DNA of 64,000 nt. It comes from Mycoavidus cysteinexigens_B. GTDB taxonomy: Bacteria; Pseudomonadota; Gammaproteobacteria; Burkholderiales; Burkholderiaceae. The translations under genes and the position numbers were made by a program. The stretch spans positions 62,001-126,000 of the forward strand of contig JASSUG010000007.1 of assembly GCA_031963465.1 (NCBI GenBank), written 5' to 3'. The notes beneath the pieces were generated by a model. It did not search any database. It saw nothing but the letters and a program-made list of their open reading frames with translations, and was not told the origin of the DNA. Of this stretch, positions 61,199 through 64,000 are shown piece by piece. The first letter of the stretch is position 1. Every line of letters begins with the position of its first letter.

Positions 61199-62926
61199 AT
61201 GAAGTCCGCTGTTGTTCGTCTGACCACTTCCGCTACTCGCACATTGCCACGCTGGTTATTGCGCGCCATTTGCATGGTGTATGCGGTGACAGGCCTGTTT
61301 GGGCGCGACCCATGGAAAAACGAAGATGCGGCCGGTTTCGGTATCATGTGGACACTGGCCAATGGCAGTTGGCAAGATTGGCTGCTGCCCAATCTTGCGG
61401 GTAAAGCCATCACCAGCAGCGGTCCCCTGTCTTATTGGCTCGGCGCGCTCAGCCTGCGCCTCTTTGGACCTTGGCTTAATCCAATTGGCGCGACGCATAT
61501 TGTCACTGCCGGTTTATTGTGCATGAGCTGCGCCTTTGTTTGGTATAGCAGCTACTTATTAGGTCGCCGCGCTGAAGTGCAGCCTTTCAAATATGCGTTC
61601 GGCGGCGAACCCTCTTCACGTGATTATGGCCGCACGCTTGCCGATGGTGCACTATTGATCCTGCTGGGCTGCTTTGGCATGGCCGAACGCAGCCATGAAA
61701 CCACGCCTGAAATCACCCAGCTCGCCTGTATTACGATCATGCTCTACGGCCTGATCCGCAGCATTGATAAACCTAAGCAAGGCGCACTCTGGTGGGGACT
61801 TGCCCTGGGCTTGCTCCTGCTTGCCGCTAACCCTGCTTTACTGGTTGCGCTCTTGGTCAGTACTGCCGTCTTAATGCTGGTGACACGTGAACTACGGAGC
61901 ACCGCCTTGCTCACGATTGGCTTGCCGGTGCTGGCGCTCACCGCGATGGCTTGGCCGCTGACCGCGTACCTTGCGTTAGCCGACGACGCTAGAGTTTATT
62001 TACATGCCTGGATCTTTGGCAATATCCACACCTTCTCTGGTTCGCCAGCCAGCGCGCTTTTTTACGCGCTAAAAAACTTACCCCTCTATACCTGGCCGGC
62101 ATGGCCGCTTGCGGCGTGGTCCTGGTATAGCTGGGCAGGTCTGCGACGTGCGCCCCATGTGACGATTGCGCTGTCCGTCATCAGCGCGCTACTGATCTTG
62201 ATTGCCCTGCAAACGCATGAGACTAACCGGCTTTTTTTACTATTACTGCCGGCACTTTCCATCCTAGCTGCATTTGCTTTACCCACACTTAAGCGCGGCA
62301 CAATCAACGCGATCGATTGGTTCGCGCTACTCAGTTTTACCATTTTGGGCTCATTCGTCTGGATTGTCTGGATTGCGCAGCAAACGGGTTTCCCGGCTCA
62401 AATCGCCCACAATCTAGCCCGGCTCGCGCCGGGGTTCCAGGCTGAATTCAGGCTACCCGCATTTATTATTGCTTTACTTGTCACCGGCTGCTGGATTGCC
62501 CTGGTTCATTGGCGACTGGCGCGTCACCCTAAAGTGCTATGGCGCAGTGTGATTCTATCCAGCGCAGGCACAACCCTGATGTGGGTATTATTGATGACTT
62601 TATGGTTACCGCTGGTCAATTACAGCCGAACCTATCGTGACGTTGCCGCGCAAATTGCCCATCATTTACCCTCCGATTATCAATGTATTAGCCCGGTACG
62701 GCTAGGCGACGCACAAATCGCTTCTTTTGCTTATTTTGGCGCAATGCGTTTTGCCTTTGATAACGAAGATTGTGATGTATTGCTGCGTCAAGACACATGG
62801 GATTACGGCGCCCCCGCCTCACTTTCGCCTTTTGTTTGGAAGCTCGTCTGGGAAGGCCGCCGGCCGGCTGACCGGGATGAACGTTTTCGGCTTTATGTGC
62901 GTAGCGAACGGGTACGCAAGCGATAA
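61199..62926 (+). CDS. GT39-family glycosyltransferase, ArnT/PMT-like membrane protein
   Basis: 575 residues with about 11-12 membrane helices. RDPWKNEDAAGFGIMWTLAN near the N-terminus matches the acidic first loop of the PMT/ArnT superfamily (D-E region), and GPLSYWLGALSLRLFGPWLN follows. Such enzymes move sugars from polyprenyl phosphates onto lipid A or proteins at the periplasmic face. The acceptor is not predictable here. Confidence 0.82.
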   Translation: MKSAVVRLTTSATRTLPRWLLRAICMVYAVTGLFGRDPWKNEDAAGFGIMWTLANGSWQDWLLPNLAGKAITSSGPLSYWLGALSLRLFGPWLNPIGATHIVTAGLLCMSCAFVWYSSYLLGRRAEVQPFKYAFGGEPSSRDYGRTLADGALLILLGCFGMAERSHETTPEITQLACITIMLYGLIRSIDKPKQGALWWGLALGLLLLAANPALLVALLVSTAVLMLVTRELRSTALLTIGLPVLALTAMAWPLTAYLALADDARVYLHAWIFGNIHTFSGSPASALFYALKNLPLYTWPAWPLAAWSWYSWAGLRRAPHVTIALSVISALLILIALQTHETNRLFLLLLPALSILAAFALPTLKRGTINAIDWFALLSFTILGSFVWIVWIAQQTGFPAQIAHNLARLAPGFQAEFRLPAFIIALLVTGCWIALVHWRLARHPKVLWRSVILSSAGTTLMWVLLMTLWLPLVNYSRTYRDVAAQIAHHLPSDYQCISPVRLGDAQIASFAYFGAMRFAFDNEDCDVLLRQDTWDYGAPASLSPFVWKLVWEGRRPADRDERFRLYVRSERVRKR

Positions 62927-62971
62927 CCTGGCAACTCATGCGGTTTAGCGCAACGCTAATTTCACCGTCCG

Positions 62972-64000
62972 CTATTGACGATAAAGCGTTGCTGGGCGGA
63001 GCACCAACAAGCATAACAATAAAGGAATCAGCGCCAGCACCGCCGCCGCCAAAAAACTAGCCGATGGCCCTAGGTGGTCCCACAGCCATCCAGCTGCCAC
63101 ACTGCCGATTACCATGCAGACACCACTGGTTAGATTAGAAATACCAAATGCAGTGCCACGTAGCGCCTTTGGCGCTGCCTCAGCCAACATCACAGCCAAC
63201 AGGCCATGGATAAAGCCCATGTGCAGCCCCCATAAGATCACACCAAGCAATAAAAGCGCGAGCGAATGACCTAAACCAAACAGCAGATTCGCCATAATCA
63301 TCAGCACCAGGCCAAACACAAACAAAAAACGGCGATCCATATGGTCTGAAAGCTTACCGATTGGATAAGCGGACAGCGAGTAAGCTAAATAAATAACCAC
63401 CACGACACCCGGAATCCACCTCGGTTCAAGGCCAACGTGTTGAGCATGTAATAAGATAAATGCAGCCCTCAATTGCACCATTGAGAACAGCGCCACAATC
63501 ACCACAATTACCCAATAATGCCCTGAAAATTCACGCAAAGCCCGCCAATGCAAAGGGAATGTTTTTAAAGAAGACTTGCTAGGCGCCCGCCCAGTTTCAT
63601 GAATCCCAAAAATCAGCAAAACAACTGCAATCCATGCTGGAATAACCGGAAACCAAAGAATCAGCCGAATATTGTCGGCCGACCAAAACATCAGCGCCAT
63701 CGCCAGTAATGCCCCAATCACCGCACCAAAAGTACTGGCTGATTGACGCAAACCAAAACAAGCGCCACGAGACGCGGGCGAGCACATATCAGCAATCAGC
63801 GCATCTCTCGGCGCACTGCGCACACCTCTGCCAAAGCTCTCAAACAAACGCGCGCTCACCAACATGGCGGGCCCAGTAGCCAACGGGAAAAATGGCTTAC
63901 TCAAAGCGGCCAAGCTATAGCCCACTAAAATAAACCATTTACGCCGCTTTAGATAATCACTGATTGCGCCAGACAGGACTTTAATCATAAAGCTCATGGC
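62972..64000 (-). CDS. MFS transporter, N-terminus outside window
   Basis: At least 341 residues, starting within the first membrane region; GAISDYLKRRKWFILVGYSL contains the MFS A-motif loop (G..SD...RR). Further helices and the second-half loop GKLSDHMDRRFLF are visible. The N-terminal ~50 residues should lie beyond 64,000. The substrate is unknown. Confidence 0.85.
   Translation of the reverse strand, partial: AMSFMIKVLSGAISDYLKRRKWFILVGYSLAALSKPFFPLATGPAMLVSARLFESFGRGVRSAPRDALIADMCSPASRGACFGLRQSASTFGAVIGALLAMALMFWSADNIRLILWFPVIPAWIAVVLLIFGIHETGRAPSKSSLKTFPLHWRALREFSGHYWVIVVIVALFSMVQLRAAFILLHAQHVGLEPRWIPGVVVVIYLAYSLSAYPIGKLSDHMDRRFLFVFGLVLMIMANLLFGLGHSLALLLLGVILWGLHMGFIHGLLAVMLAEAAPKALRGTAFGISNLTSGVCMVIGSVAAGWLWDHLGPSASFLAAAVLALIPLLLCLLVLRPATLYRQ

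Overview
The window is about 50% GC and reads as a betaproteobacterial chromosome of the Burkholderiaceae type. Evidence is the order tig-clpP-clpX-lon-tRNA-Val-ppiD, a 1350-residue fused PurL, and the bolA-yciB-msrB-purL set. Decayed phage genes, frameshifted transposases, a lasso-peptide locus and a very large NLR-like protein suggest a host-associated, perhaps endofungal, relative of Mycetohabitans, Mycoavidus or Glomeribacter. That placement is inference; no rRNA gene is present.

Layout. (1) 1-26.4 kb, almost all minus strand: a complete extracellular contractile injection system (eCIS, Afp/PVC type). The order of transcription is a Q-like regulator, a GH108 muramidase, inner tube, three sheaths, second tube protein, DUF5908 small protein, tube/spike adaptor, VgrG-like spike, gp25-like wedge, PAAR-like tip, two large baseplate proteins and a collar fibre. 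After a dead reverse-transcriptase gene come the tape measure, AAA+ ATPase and DUF4255 cap, then three cargo-like genes; the last runs off the window. Two paralogous ~108-nt transcription units (promoter, hairpin, intrinsic terminator) lie directly upstream of the two eCIS blocks, at 26.33-26.22 kb and 8.38-8.27 kb. With the Q-like first gene this resembles phage late-gene control (pR'/tR'/Q).

(2) 26.4-30.0 kb: a lasso-peptide locus with an intact precursor (core GGDGRYRERGPGRFL), a second precursor stopped inside its core, a McjB-like peptidase without an RRE domain, and a McjC-like cyclase. Phage-integrase remnants flank the intact precursor. (3) 30.1-31.9 kb: a decayed prophage end with a group II intron fragment, broken lysozyme, holin and frameshifted tail-fibre genes. 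It abuts a tRNA-Ile(CAU) gene (32,025-32,369) split by a 266-nt group I intron, the probable island boundary.

(4) 32.4-41.0 kb: core genes bolA, yciB, msrB, purL, pgi and a dadA-like oxidoreductase. (5) 41.0-49.7 kb: a second accessory block with a frameshifted ISAs1-family IS, a ~1690-residue TPR/TIR-like/NACHT/pentapeptide/WD40 protein with 12 nearly identical WD repeats that vary at a few codons, and an IS982-family IS with a clear 7-bp target duplication. (6) 49.7-64 kb: core protein-quality-control genes (ppiD, tRNA-Val, lon, clpX, clpP, tig), trxA, rho, rpmE2, a GT39 glycosyltransferase and a partial MFS transporter.

How it fits together: the eCIS genes make a contractile particle that could be loaded with the cargo-like proteins and released by the muramidase, with the adjacent holin as a possible partner. 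The lasso peptide and the NLR-like protein would be further tools for conflict or host interaction.
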